Positions 21,569 through 30,693 are shown, numbered from the stretch's first letter. The stretch is DNA of 64,000 nucleotides from Bradyrhizobium sp. SRL28 (GCF_018596315.1 NZ_JAHEAG010000001.1:620001-684000), one strand, 5' to 3'. The notes: generated by a model not told the origin, from the letters alone. Made by a program: numbers and translations.

Positions 21569-21586
21569 AACATCAGGAGAGAGAAA

Positions 21587-22213
21587 ATGGCGAAGAAGAA
21601 GCAGCGACGCAGACATCAAACAGCCCGCATTTACTATGGTCCTGAAGGTCGCGAGACGTCGATGTGGTGGACCGTCTCCGTCACCGACGCGAAGAAGACG
21701 GTAGCGATCAACGGCACCACCATGGCCGCACTCCGAGCCCATCGCGGCGTCACCATCGGCTGCGCATTGTCGATGGCTGGCATGGATAATGTCGAGCAAT
21801 TCGGTCACGAGGTGTATCTGATCTCGGTCACCAAGAGCACACTGCTTGCTGTTGACCGGCTCAACAAGGATGGCAGCCCGGCGCACGCCGTTCGTTATGG
21901 GCACACCTACGGCGACATTGTTGACCTGAACGACAGCGGCAAGCTGAAAAAAATGGTCAAGGAGCATCCTGAAATCATGGAGCGCTCTTTTAGTCTGAAG
22001 CCCCCGCGCAAGCGTCCGACCGGTCCTCATAATGTGCCGAGCAACCAAGCACGCGGCGACACCACAACGAAACGCACCTACACCCATCAAAAAGGCGCGC
22101 TGGACCGGGCCGTGAAGGCTGGGCGAATCTCGCCGAGTGCAGCCGAGCAAATGTCGCGGGCAATGAGCAGGCGTAAACCGAAGGCGCAGCAATCGGAGAC
22201 GAGTCACGCCTGA
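21587..22213 (+). CDS. Basic phage protein, function unknown
   Basis: This 208-residue protein has a strong ribosome site (AGGAGAGAG) before the ATG. It begins MAKKKQRRRHQ and ends with a long basic low-complexity tail; the middle (about 25-110) looks like an alpha/beta domain (WWTVSVTDAKKTVAINGTTMAALRAHRGV...). Nucleic-acid contact is likely from its charge. No family recognised. Confidence 0.6.
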   Translation: MAKKKQRRRHQTARIYYGPEGRETSMWWTVSVTDAKKTVAINGTTMAALRAHRGVTIGCALSMAGMDNVEQFGHEVYLISVTKSTLLAVDRLNKDGSPAHAVRYGHTYGDIVDLNDSGKLKKMVKEHPEIMERSFSLKPPRKRPTGPHNVPSNQARGDTTTKRTYTHQKGALDRAVKAGRISPSAAEQMSRAMSRRKPKAQQSETSHA

Positions 22214-22231
22214 CGAGGATGAGGTGAATCC

Positions 22232-22504
22232 GTGACAGCCAAGAAGCGGAGGCAACGCAAGATGCTGCAGAAGTCACCGCGTAGCCAGCCACCAGTGCCA
22301 GCAACCGGGTTGAAGTTTCTGACCCGGAAGGAGGCCGCGCGCGAATTGCGGGTGTCGCTGGCGACGCTGGATCGCATGATCGGCCGGGGGCAGTTGAAGG
22401 CCAAGAAGCATGGCCACTCGACGTTCGTGATGGCCACGGAAGTCGAGCGCTACATCAACGAGCTGCCGGATCTGCAACCGCGCGCCAGTGGTGACGCGCG
22501 GTGA
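22232..22504 (+). CDS. Excisionase-like HTH protein
   Basis: This 90-residue protein starts at GTG with GAGGTGAATCC upstream. The basic N-terminus (TAKKRRQRKML) is followed by an HTH_17-type fold: LTRKEAARELRVSLATLDRMIGRGQLKAKKHGHSTFVMATEVERYI. It lies convergent to the integrase with an 11-bp gap, the expected place for an excisionase or directionality factor. Could also be a regulator. Confidence 0.75.
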   Translation: MTAKKRRQRKMLQKSPRSQPPVPATGLKFLTRKEAARELRVSLATLDRMIGRGQLKAKKHGHSTFVMATEVERYINELPDLQPRASGDAR

Positions 22505-22515
22505 TGATGGCCGCA

Positions 22516-23868
22516 TCAAGCAACCGCTCGCAGCTTGGCTGGAGCCCGCCCGATGAAACGCGCCCATGCGGTGTGGATGCCGACGCGCGGCTTCCAGAGC
22601 CGGTCTCGGCGATAGCGGCGCTTGACCTCGTCACCGGGATTGTGCGCCATGCAGTAGCCGATGGCGTCCGGGTTGAACTTCGCGGTCTCGTCATCGTCCT
22701 GCAACTGGTTTTCCGCCCACGTCTGGAACGTGGCGCGAAAGCCGTGCGGCGTCGCCATTCGCTCCATCGTCCACACCACGAGATCGCGCATGGTGTTCTC
22801 GCTGATCGGCTTGTCGAACGTCACTTGTCCGGTGTCGCGGTCAACGCCGGGAAACAGCAGACCCACCGGCTTGCCGGGGAAAGTTTCCTTGAGGTAGGCG
22901 ATCTGCTCCTGCAGCACCTCGACCAAACGCGGCACCATCGGCAGCACGAAGTCGTGGCCGTCGTCATCGACCTTCATCAGCTCATTCGGCACCTTCCATT
23001 GCGGACCGGGCCGGTCGGGATCTTCATCGCCGATAAAGTCGAGGTGATCGATGTGCAGATAGCGCACCGGGTTGGTGCGCAGATTGGACAGGATCAGCGC
23101 CTCTGTCGCGCGGGCCGACTGGCTCTTGATGGCGCGCAGCTCGATCATGAACGACGGCATGTCCCGATACTTGAGCGCCTTCATCGGACCGCCCCTCGCG
23201 CCCGGCGGCCTCTTCTTGGGCTCGCCCAGCACGGCCACGATGGCGGCGCGGCTGGCGGGCTCGTTCTTGGGCCGCAGCTCTTCCTGCCCGGCCGCCGCGA
23301 TGACGCGAGCGATCAGGGCGCGAATTTCTTCGGCCATCGTCGGCGTCTTGTCCCAGATCGGTCGCAGCACATCGAGCACTTGCGTGGTGGCGATGGTCTC
23401 GATGGGCAGCGGGTTAATGGCCTCGCAGTACATCGGGATGATGTTGATGTATCCCTTGGCGTCCTTGGCGTTCTTGCGCTTGGCGGCCCAGTTCTTCACG
23501 AGCGGCGTGCCGTAGGTTTCGAACGTCGGCCCGCTCTTGCGGCGGCCTGCGCCCTTGAGCGATCCGCCCGGATATTTTCCTCGGCCGATGTCCTCGTGAA
23601 TCTTGGCGTGGCTGGTGAGCGCGCTGGTGTAGGAGATGTCGTGCGCGCTGCCGAGCGGCACGCGCTTGATGGCGCGCTTCTGGCCCGGCTTGAGCAGATG
23701 CGGCGGCACTTCCCACGGCGAGTACCACAGGCGGCTGTCGCCGACGACCATGAGCTGCAGGCCGTTGTCGTCGGTGTAGTAGCGCTGCTTGCGCTTGCCT
23801 TTGCCGTCCGGGCCGCCGTCCGGCAGCGACGCGAAGTCAGTCTTCGGCCCGATCTTCGGGGCTTTCAC
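22516..23868 (-). CDS. int: P4-type tyrosine integrase
   Basis: This 450-residue recombinase has its C-terminal catalytic domain with SNLRTNPVR (first Arg, about residue 280), HGFRATFQTWA (HxxR box, about 385) and MAHNPGDEVKRRYRRDR, where the Y in RRY is the likely nucleophile. The N-terminal arm-binding part has the P4-type LQLMVVGDSRLW...Y pattern. It sits 282 bp from tRNA-Gln, its likely target, and transcribes away from it. Its length is within the family range. Start ATG at 23868. Confidence 0.95.
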   Translation of the reverse strand: MKAPKIGPKTDFASLPDGGPDGKGKRKQRYYTDDNGLQLMVVGDSRLWYSPWEVPPHLLKPGQKRAIKRVPLGSAHDISYTSALTSHAKIHEDIGRGKYPGGSLKGAGRRKSGPTFETYGTPLVKNWAAKRKNAKDAKGYINIIPMYCEAINPLPIETIATTQVLDVLRPIWDKTPTMAEEIRALIARVIAAAGQEELRPKNEPASRAAIVAVLGEPKKRPPGARGGPMKALKYRDMPSFMIELRAIKSQSARATEALILSNLRTNPVRYLHIDHLDFIGDEDPDRPGPQWKVPNELMKVDDDGHDFVLPMVPRLVEVLQEQIAYLKETFPGKPVGLLFPGVDRDTGQVTFDKPISENTMRDLVVWTMERMATPHGFRATFQTWAENQLQDDDETAKFNPDAIGYCMAHNPGDEVKRRYRRDRLWKPRVGIHTAWARFIGRAPAKLRAVA

Positions 23869-23885
23869 GATGGTGGTCTCCTTTG

Positions 23886-24003
23886 TTTTGACTCACACGG
23901 TGGGTGTTCAATCCGCGCTGTGATTTGGCTGGTTTTCGTCGCACCCCGGTTCGACTGGGAGCCGGTTCGACTGGGCAACCTATACCGTGAGTCAAATTTT
24001 GAC
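23886..24003. other. Likely attachment-site arm region between integrase and tRNA
   Basis: It contains a 14-bp direct repeat CCGGTTCGACTGGG (23946-23959 and 23962-23975) and an inverted pair: TTTTGACTCAC (23886-23896) against GTGAGTCAAA (23987-23996). A 13-bp palindrome GTCAAATTTTGAC ends at 24003. Repeats of this kind next to an integrase are typical arm-type and accessory-protein sites. The core site itself should be in the tRNA 3' half. Confidence 0.5.
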
Positions 24004-24149
24004 GCAAGGGCCTGTTTCGATCTGCAGCGAGCTGCGGCGAGCTGTGGCGTTAAGATGCGAGAAGTCGCTGCGGCACAGGGGTTTCTTGTGTTCTTGCAGC
24101 GGCTATGTGAGGAAGGTTGAGGCGTTCTGATGCGGTTTGATGTTACCGA

Positions 24150-24224
24150 TGGCTGGGGCGGGAGGGATCGAACCTCCGAATGGCGGAATCAAAATCCGCT
24201 GCCTTACCGCTTGGCTACGCCCCA
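24150..24224 (-). tRNA. tRNA-Gln (UUG), attachment target of the prophage
   Basis: A 75-nt gene reads leftwards with an encoded CCA end (24152-24150). The acceptor stem TGGGGCG pairs with CGCCCCA, the anticodon loop TTTTGAT carries TTG (decodes CAA), and the T-arm GGAGG-TTCGATC-CCTCC is canonical. Its 3' end faces the prophage integrase, so the element presumably rebuilt the 3' end on insertion. Confidence 0.95.
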
Positions 24225-24511
24225 ACTGGCAGAACCGGAACGCGCGCGGACGATGCGCCCTGCGCGAACTGGTTCGGACAACGCCGGTCTATAGAGGGAC
24301 TTCAGCCATTTCAACAGGCTGGAATCGCGAATTTTGCCCCGAAATCCGCCCCCGGAAGCGTGAGCCTTTATATAGGGACCGTTTACGCGAGAATCCGCAG
24401 CCGGTTTCGCGGCCCCGGCGCGGCCGAATACCGCCCGGCGGAGAGTTGAGAGAACCCTGGTTTCGTGGGAAGACGGCGGCAGCATATTGCCCAAAAAGCG
24501 AGATTTTCGTC

Positions 24512-26293
24512 ATGACCTACCGCGCCCCGATCTCCGACATCCTGCTCGCGCTCAACCACGGCGCGGGCCTGCAGGCGGCCGTGAAGGCCGGCCATTACGG
24601 CGACTTCGACGGCGACATCACCGCAGCCGTACTGGAAGAAGCCGGAAAATTCGCCGGCGACGTGCTGGCGCCGCTGAACAGGGTGGGCGACGAACACGGC
24701 ATCAAGCTTGGAGACAACAAGGTGACGACCGCGCCCGGCTGGCCGGACGCCTATCAGCGCTGGATCGCCGCCGGGTGGAACGCGGTGTCGGGCCCGGAAG
24801 CTTTTGGCGGCCAGGGCCTGCCGATGGCGATCAACGCCGCCTGCACCGAAATCTGGAGCGCGTCGAACATCGCCTTCGGCCTTTGCCCGCTGCTGACACT
24901 CTCCGCCATCGAGGCGCTCGATGCCCATGGCAGCGAGGAGTTGAAAAAGATCTATCTGGAGAAGCTCGTCTCCGGCGAATGGACCGGCACCATGCAGCTC
25001 ACCGAGCCGCAGGCCGGCTCCGACGTCGGCGCGCTGCGCACCCGCGCCGAGCGGGCGCCCGACGGCAGCTATCGCATCAAGGGCAGCAAAATCTTCATCA
25101 CCTATGGCGACCACGACATGACCGACAACATCGTGCATTTCGTGCTGGCCCGCCTGCCCGATGCGCCCGCGGGCACCAAGGGCATTTCGCTGTTCCTGAT
25201 TCCGAAATTCATGGTCAATGCCGACGGCTCGCTGGGCGCGCGCAACGACATCTATCCGTCCGGCGTCGAGCACAAGCTCGGCATGCACGCCTCCCCCACC
25301 TGCACCATGACGATGGGCGATCACGGCGGCGCCATTGGCTATCTGATCGGCGAGGAAAACAAGGGCATGCTTTGCATGTTCACGATGATGAACCAGGCCC
25401 GCCTCGGCGTCGGCCTCGAAGGCGTCGGTATTGCCGACCGCGCCTACCAGCAGGCGCTGGCCTTTGCGCAGGAACGCAAGCAGGGCCGCGCTGTCGGAAA
25501 AAAGGGCGACGGGCTCGACCCGATCATCGTGCATCCCGACGTCAAGCGCATGCTGCTCCAGATGCGCAGCCTGACGGCCGCGGCGCGCTCGATCTGCTAC
25601 GCCACCGCGGTGGCGATGGATGTGTCGGTGCGCGCCAAGGACGCCAAGGTGCGCTCAGACGCCGCCGCGCGCGGCGCGCTGCTCACGCCGATCGCAAAAG
25701 CCTTCTCCACCGACATCGGCAATGAAGTGAGCTATCTCGGCGTGCAAGTCCACGGCGGCATGGGCTTCATCGAGGAGACCGGCGCCGCGCAGCATTACCG
25801 CGACGCGCGCATCACCACGATCTATGAGGGCACCAACGGCATCCAGTCGATCGACCTCGTGACGCGCAAACTCGCGGCAAACGGCGGCGCATCCGTCTGG
25901 GCCCTGCTCGATGAACTGGGTGGCATCGTCAAGCAGGTCGAGACCTCGAACGATCCCGCCTTCGGCACGACAGGCGCCAAGCTGCGCGACGCGCTCGGCT
26001 CGCTGGAGCGCGCCAGCAAGTGGCTGCTGGAGCGCGTGGCGTCTGCGCCGAACGACGCGCTCGCCGGCGCCACGCCATATCTGCGGCTGTTCGGTTCGAC
26101 GCTCGGCGGCTGCATGCTGGCCGGCGAAGCGCTCGCCGCGAAGAGCAATGGCGATGCCGGTGATCCGCAGCGCTACGTGACGGTGGCGCGGTTCTTTGCG
26201 GAGAACATCACCGTGCAGGCGGGATCGCTGGAGAAGACGGTGACCGACAGTGCGGAAGCCGTGAACGGCGCGGATGCGGTGTTGCTGGGGTAA
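24512..26293 (+). CDS. Acyl-CoA dehydrogenase (FadE-like, with C-terminal extension)
   Basis: This 593-residue dehydrogenase oxidises acyl-CoA to enoyl-CoA with FAD. The N-terminal helical region is followed by the flavin motif MQLTEPQAGSDVGALRT (about 165-181) and KIFITYGDHDM, then YLGVQVHGGMGFIEETGAAQHYRDARITTIYEGTNGIQ (about 412-450), where the E of YEGTNG is the family's catalytic-base position. The C-terminal extra domain places it in the long ACAD group often annotated FadE/DmdC. Start ATG at 24512 (MTYRAP); the longer frame runs through the tRNA. First host gene past the tRNA. Confidence 0.92.
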   Translation: MTYRAPISDILLALNHGAGLQAAVKAGHYGDFDGDITAAVLEEAGKFAGDVLAPLNRVGDEHGIKLGDNKVTTAPGWPDAYQRWIAAGWNAVSGPEAFGGQGLPMAINAACTEIWSASNIAFGLCPLLTLSAIEALDAHGSEELKKIYLEKLVSGEWTGTMQLTEPQAGSDVGALRTRAERAPDGSYRIKGSKIFITYGDHDMTDNIVHFVLARLPDAPAGTKGISLFLIPKFMVNADGSLGARNDIYPSGVEHKLGMHASPTCTMTMGDHGGAIGYLIGEENKGMLCMFTMMNQARLGVGLEGVGIADRAYQQALAFAQERKQGRAVGKKGDGLDPIIVHPDVKRMLLQMRSLTAAARSICYATAVAMDVSVRAKDAKVRSDAAARGALLTPIAKAFSTDIGNEVSYLGVQVHGGMGFIEETGAAQHYRDARITTIYEGTNGIQSIDLVTRKLAANGGASVWALLDELGGIVKQVETSNDPAFGTTGAKLRDALGSLERASKWLLERVASAPNDALAGATPYLRLFGSTLGGCMLAGEALAAKSNGDAGDPQRYVTVARFFAENITVQAGSLEKTVTDSAEAVNGADAVLLG

Positions 26294-26516
26294 GCGCATT
26301 CGTGCGGCTTGCTCGGATTAGCGGCTCGCACGCATCCGTCACAGAATGGCACAGCAAGTTCCATGCTGCGCTCGTGGTATTGAAGCAACACCTTTAAAAA
26401 ATGAACGGCCCCGTAGCTTCCCGCCGTTGCGCATTCATTTCGTAATCCGAAGAATGAGCGCCATCGCGTGCTTGGCTATGTAATCAGGCTCATGCGGAGC
26501 CTTGGGAGGCCGGATC

Positions 26517-27893
26517 ATGGACCCATGGCGATTGGCGACGACGGCGCAGCGCCGAATCAACGCTCTCGCGGGCGTGGCTCTCGCGAGTTGTGTTCTCGCC
26601 TGGCTCGCAGGCTTCGGTGCGGCCACCGAGCACGTCGGCGCATCCATCGAGAACGCCGGCGCGAAGTCAATCGTGGAACGCCACGAACCAACTCTCATCG
26701 CAAGCACCGAGCCCACGGTCATACCGCAGGCGACCGTCGTAGCGAACGCTGCGATCGGCGATGGTGCGATGGCAACGGCCGCCGAAGCCACGCCGCAGAA
26801 AGCCACCGACACGACGGCAAGCCTGGACGAGCCGAAAACTTTTGTCGTGGCCTCGTTGCCGGATTCGTCGCAGGCATTGCCGCCCGCAGCACCGTCCGCC
26901 GAGCGCGCGCAGGCGAGCGCGCCTGATCCTGCGCCAGCGAAAGCCGCCGAGACGACGGCAAGCCCGGATGAACCGAAACCTTTTATCGTGGCCTCGCTGA
27001 CCGATCCGTCGCAGGTATTTCCGCCCGAGGGCGCGACGGCAAACGCACCTGATGCCGTGCCCGACAATGCCCAGCAGGTGATCACCACCATCGAAATCAA
27101 CGAGGAGTGCCTGGTCGCGGAGATCTGCATCGATCGGTACCTGTGGGCCCTCTATGAGCGGGCGCCAAAGGTCGATGCCATCAAGGTGCATGAACGGCGC
27201 AAAGTGACGATCAAGCGCAAGGGCAAAACGAAAACTGTCACCAGGACCTTCACCAGGCGTGTCGACGAGGACTTTACCTGGAAGGACCCGAAGGCCGCTG
27301 AAAGAGCCGGCATGTCGATGATGGACTATGTGATCGGCGGCATGGACCGGAAGTTCAAGATCAAGCTGTTTCACACCCTTCACGCCGCTGAGCAGGCCGG
27401 ACTGCAGCCCGGCATCACCAGCGCGTTCCGCGACGACTACCGTCAGGGAATCGCAAGCGGCCTGAAGGCGGCGACCGATCGGTCCTACCATGGCGGCAGT
27501 ACCCGTGGCGGCTATGGCCGCGGGCTTGCGGCCGACATTGTGAGCGTCAAGGGCAACAGCCGCGGGCAGCGATGGGTCTCTACCGAGAAGCTCTGGAAGT
27601 GGATCGACGCAAACGGCAAGGACTATGGAATCGGTCGGCCCTATCTCGACAGGGATCCGCCCCACGTCGCACCGACCGACGGCCAGGAATATGTCTCCCG
27701 CCGCGGCGGAGCGAAAACCGAGGTCGCGGAAGCGAAGACCAGGAAAACCCAGGTCGCAGAAGCGAAGGTCAAGAAGAGCAGCCGGCAGGCTGCGCGGAAC
27801 GATCGCAGCAAGACGAAGCAGACCAAGGCCGCTAAAATTGCCGCCGCTAAAATCGCGAAGACCGCGAAATTCGCGAGAGCCAGGACCATGTAA
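26517..27893 (+). CDS. Secreted or membrane-anchored M15-like peptidase with repeated linker
   Basis: This 458-residue protein has an N-terminal membrane segment (INALAGVALASCVLAWLAGFGAA, about 14-36), a long Ala/Pro-rich linker, and a C-terminal domain at about 265-395 (GITSAFRDDYRQ, YHGGSTRGGYGRGLAADIV, PPHVAP) that reads like a zinc D,D-peptidase of the M15/VanY type (H...D...H). The linker contains an internal duplication of 47 residues (103 and 150 onward: DEPK-F-VASL-D-SQ). The tail is Lys/Arg-rich. Cell-wall function is inferred. The start follows GGGAGGCCGG. Confidence 0.65.
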   Translation: MDPWRLATTAQRRINALAGVALASCVLAWLAGFGAATEHVGASIENAGAKSIVERHEPTLIASTEPTVIPQATVVANAAIGDGAMATAAEATPQKATDTTASLDEPKTFVVASLPDSSQALPPAAPSAERAQASAPDPAPAKAAETTASPDEPKPFIVASLTDPSQVFPPEGATANAPDAVPDNAQQVITTIEINEECLVAEICIDRYLWALYERAPKVDAIKVHERRKVTIKRKGKTKTVTRTFTRRVDEDFTWKDPKAAERAGMSMMDYVIGGMDRKFKIKLFHTLHAAEQAGLQPGITSAFRDDYRQGIASGLKAATDRSYHGGSTRGGYGRGLAADIVSVKGNSRGQRWVSTEKLWKWIDANGKDYGIGRPYLDRDPPHVAPTDGQEYVSRRGGAKTEVAEAKTRKTQVAEAKVKKSSRQAARNDRSKTKQTKAAKIAAAKIAKTAKFARARTM

Positions 27894-27980
27894 CCGGTTC
27901 AAGCTCGCGCAACTTCCGCCGCTCACGCTCCTCTCGGGAGCGGAGCCTTACCGATCCTTTCGACCAGACGGCGCCAAGAG

Positions 27981-28325
27981 TCAGCCCGTATTCCTGACCG
28001 CATTCGCCAGCATGGCGTAAAGCTCGCGCTTGGTGAATTCCTTGGTCGGCGTCGCGACCGGCTTTGGCTTAGACACCTTGGGCTTCGACACCACCCTGTC
28101 CACCGGCTGGGCACAGGCTGCCGCCGACGCCGGCCTTCGCGTCCGCACTGCCACGATCTTGGGGTTGGCCGTTGGCGGCTTGTGACCCCGCTTGTGGCCA
28201 AGGCGCTTCAACTTGGCGCTCACTGCGTTGCGGCTGTAGCCAAGCCGACTTGCGATCTGACCGGCACTGTGGCCAGCCGCCCAGAGCTCTTTGAGCAGTG
28301 CTACGTCTTTCGCATCCCAACTCAT
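27981..28325 (-). CDS. Host GcrA-like HTH protein
   Basis: This 114-residue protein has an N-terminal HTH of the GcrA type (DVALLKELWAAGHSAGQIASRLGYSRNAVSAKLKRLG, residues 6-42), followed by a basic linker. It lacks the Cys-containing C-terminus seen in full GcrA and in the phage homolog at 11305-11754, so it is a short GcrA-like DNA-binding protein. The short C-terminal EFTKRELYAMLANAV may be a contact helix. Target unknown. Confidence 0.7.
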   Translation of the reverse strand: MSWDAKDVALLKELWAAGHSAGQIASRLGYSRNAVSAKLKRLGHKRGHKPPTANPKIVAVRTRRPASAAACAQPVDRVVSKPKVSKPKPVATPTKEFTKRELYAMLANAVRNTG

Positions 28326-28415
28326 GGGAGATACTTATACGCCGAATGTCGGCTTTAGGCGAGTCGTTGCTGATGATGCGTCGGCCGATGATTCATCTCG
28401 TCGTTAATGCAGCCA

Positions 28416-29609
28416 TCACCAGCTCTGGGAATTGGCGACCGCGGTCGCCTCTCGCCTCGGCTCGCCAGCTCGCGAGCCAGCCGCCGCGACCGTCAAGGCA
28501 ATCGCTGCGGGATCGCAGCACAGCACCATCAAGAGTATCAGCCATCGAACCGCGACTTCGGGCGCGACGCCGGCCATCATCGCAAGATACTGGATCGGGC
28601 CCGCGGAGGCTTCGATACGCGAACGCTCGCCGGCCAGCGCCGCGCGTTGCGCCTGCAGCCCGACCAGCGTTGCGGTCGCCGCCTGCCGCTGCGTATCCAG
28701 CCCATCCCGCGTCACACGCTGCTGTGTTGCGATGTTGATCGCCCGCGTCACCCGGCCGAGCCGCGTCGATTCGTCCACGGCCCGGTCGATCTGCGCAATG
28801 CGGCCGTCGAGGTCGGCAACGAGCGCCGATTGCGCCCTGACGCGTGCGTCGATCGCTTCGATGCGCTCGGTGACGCCGGAACGCGACGTGGCCGCCACGC
28901 TGACATGCGCCTCGACCAGCTTGCCGAACACGCCGGCGGCGTTGATGAGTGCGAGGCCGGCGACCAGCGCCACCAAAACCGTCCGCATTTTCCAGTTGGT
29001 CCGGCGCCAATGCGCGGCCAGCCATCCGGCGATCACCAACTTGCCGGCTTCCATGGTGGCGGCGAGCACCATGACCGCGACCGGATCACCGGGAAATATC
29101 TCGGCCATGCCCGCGACCGAAAAATAGGCAGCAACCGTCGCCAGCGCGAGTGCTGCGACAAGGGCAAAGGCGCGGCTGGTGCGTGCGCGTTCCGGCGTAG
29201 CGGTAACGGCCTCCAGCACGGCGGGTGTTGCCTCCGGCACGGCGGTGGGTGCGGCTTCCGGCACGGTGGGTGCTGCGGAAACCGTCAGCGGCTCGAGCGG
29301 CGGGTTGGGCGGCTCCGGCTCGAAATTGGCCTTGGTTGCCTCCGTTGCCTTGGCCTTGACGGCCTTGGTCGCCCTGGTCGCTTTGGTACGACCGGCCGCC
29401 GAAGCGGAGCGGCTGCCTTTCTTGGCTGCCAGGGGCGCCTTGCCCGATGGTTCTACGCCGAGGTCTTCGGCGGGTGTTGCCACTAATCTTGGCGTGCGAT
29501 TTGAGGCGTTGGCCCAGGCGTCAAGCTGATGCCTGATGCGCACAGCATCGCTGTCGCCCTCCGTCGGTTCGGTCGCGGCGATCGCCTGCGTGGTTGCACG
29601 GCGTGTCAT
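28416..29609 (-). CDS. Membrane protein with coiled coil, function unknown
   Basis: This 397-residue protein has a low-complexity Ala/Lys/Pro-rich N-terminal third (about 1-140), membrane segments at about 147-172, 177-198 and 208-228, a central coiled coil (about 240-330), and a further hydrophobic stretch near 345-370. The layout resembles small-genome-variable membrane proteins of Bradyrhizobium. The start overlaps the stop of the KOW-like gene upstream by 4 bp, so they are coupled. No enzyme motif seen. Confidence 0.65.
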   Translation of the reverse strand: MTRRATTQAIAATEPTEGDSDAVRIRHQLDAWANASNRTPRLVATPAEDLGVEPSGKAPLAAKKGSRSASAAGRTKATRATKAVKAKATEATKANFEPEPPNPPLEPLTVSAAPTVPEAAPTAVPEATPAVLEAVTATPERARTSRAFALVAALALATVAAYFSVAGMAEIFPGDPVAVMVLAATMEAGKLVIAGWLAAHWRRTNWKMRTVLVALVAGLALINAAGVFGKLVEAHVSVAATSRSGVTERIEAIDARVRAQSALVADLDGRIAQIDRAVDESTRLGRVTRAINIATQQRVTRDGLDTQRQAATATLVGLQAQRAALAGERSRIEASAGPIQYLAMMAGVAPEVAVRWLILLMVLCCDPAAIALTVAAAGSRAGEPRREATAVANSQSW

Positions 29610-29797
29610 ATGGCCCCCCGCCCCGTAAGGGCGAAAGCCAGCTTCTCCTCGGCGAAGAACTGAAGTGCGCCGTAGCCTTCCGTGTCGACGGCATATCTAA
29701 AGCTTCCGTCAACGGTCGGAAACACGGCGACAACCGTGCCCGACTCGTGATCGTTGGCTACGTTTTCGACTTGCTCGCCAATCGCAAACTTCGACAT
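29606..29797 (-). CDS. Small KOW/Tudor-like host protein
   Basis: This 63-residue protein (MSKFAIGEQVENVANDHESGTVVAVFP...) starts at 29797 with AAGGAG six bases upstream. It reads as a small beta-barrel with F-IG-x-V, SGTVVAV, FRYAVDTEGYG and LQFFAEEKLAF, and shares this pattern with the phage protein at 4489-4899. Coupled to the membrane-protein gene by a 4-bp overlap. Function unknown. Confidence 0.7.
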   Translation of the reverse strand: MSKFAIGEQVENVANDHESGTVVAVFPTVDGSFRYAVDTEGYGALQFFAEEKLAFALTGRGAI

Positions 29798-30477
29798 CGA
29801 AAACTCCTTTCCGGATTCGTCGATGCGATTATATCTCCACGCGCCGGCCATCGCTTCTTAACGATGTACCTTCCGCAAATTAGGATGACGGTTGTTGCAC
29901 TATTGTCTCATCCTGCTCTCTGACCGGAACCGCTTTACACGTGGAACGCGAAACGAACATGGCGCGATGTCCGGATTGAGTCTGAAGTGCGTTTCGAGGT
30001 GCAAACCGGTCGATCAATTTGAATTTGCGGGTTCGTGCTCTCGCTCTTCGAGTGTGCCCGATTTGTAGGATGGGTGGAGCGCAGCGATACCCATCAATTG
30101 CTGCCCGGGACAGTGATGGGTTTCGCTGCGCTCTATCCATCCTACGAAGTGTGCGATTTCTGCTGCTGCTAGCGTCACGGCGCGCCCAAACACGGCAATC
30201 AAAACTGTTGCAGCGTTAAGACAGTTATGGCCATTCCGGTACGATCCCGTAGTTCTACGCTTTGCGAATCGTCCACGTCCGCCCCTACTCTCACCGCAGC
30301 TTGCATTCACTAGCGTTGCTGGTGTCCGTCCCGCGCAAAAAGCACGGCTACGGAAGAGTTGCGTTTTTGCCGGGCAATTCGCCTAAGGGGCGTCCAAAAA
30401 AAACGGCGTGCACCAATGTTGGCATGAACCCTGCATTGGCTGAACGAACTGGATATTCCTTATCAACGAAGGTCGCC
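29798..30477. other. Intergenic region with one inverted repeat
   Basis: 680 bp between divergent genes; no gene with a ribosome site is seen. It holds an 81-bp GTAG...CTAC repeat at 30065-30145, listed separately. Confidence 0.6.
30065..30145. repeat. Intergenic inverted repeat (GTAGGATGG family)
   Basis: Starts GTAGGATGGGTGGAGCGCAG and ends with its near reverse complement (...CATCCTAC). It closely resembles the copies at 31482-31560 and 32744-32857. It has the form of a palindromic intergenic repeat. Confidence 0.8.
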
Positions 30478-30693
30478 ATGCTCGTCACTCTCGTCGCCGT
30501 TCTCTGCAACAGCCAGCTTTGTCTCGAAAAGGTCGTCACCACCAGTGACCAGTCCGGCATCACCATGAGCGCCTGCGCGGTCAACGCGCAGATTGGAATT
30601 GCCGACTGGCTCGCCAAGGGGCCGTATCGCGAATGGCGATTGCAGCGCTACAAGTGTGTGCTCGGGAAATACGTTCCGAAGAACGAAGCCTGA
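30478..30693 (+). CDS. Small conserved rhizobial-type protein, function unknown
   Basis: This 71-residue protein has an N-terminal hydrophobic MLVTLVAVLC, a C-x-x-x-x-L-C pair, then VVTTSDQSGITMSAC...GPYREWRLQRYKCVLG. From memory this pattern is common in Bradyrhizobium, without known function; it may be exported. The start at 30478 has GAAGG upstream; longer frames run into non-coding sequence. Confidence 0.65.
   Translation: MLVTLVAVLCNSQLCLEKVVTTSDQSGITMSACAVNAQIGIADWLAKGPYREWRLQRYKCVLGKYVPKNEA

Larger units (their letters stand above)
1..24170. mobile_element. Prophage (right-hand part), integrated at tRNA-Gln
   Basis: Continuous run of phage-type genes from a partial terminase at the left edge to an integrase next to a tRNA gene. 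It contains packaging (TerL, TerS, HNH), transcription control, replication (TOPRIM-helicase, PriCT-2), recombination (YqaJ nuclease, RecT) and integration (excisionase-like protein, P4-type integrase) modules. The tRNA 3' end faces the integrase, the usual arrangement for elements that insert in a tRNA 3' end. The left end and the head and tail genes are outside the window, so whether the prophage is intact cannot be judged. No transposase is seen inside it. The exact right boundary is inferred to lie in the 3' half of the tRNA. Confidence 0.9.

Noticed and set aside
22501..24120. 539-codon plus-strand open frame opposite the integrase
   Set aside because: It is the antisense shadow of the integrase gene; its composition (Arg, His, Leu, Asp-rich) is typical of a reverse frame in GC-rich DNA.
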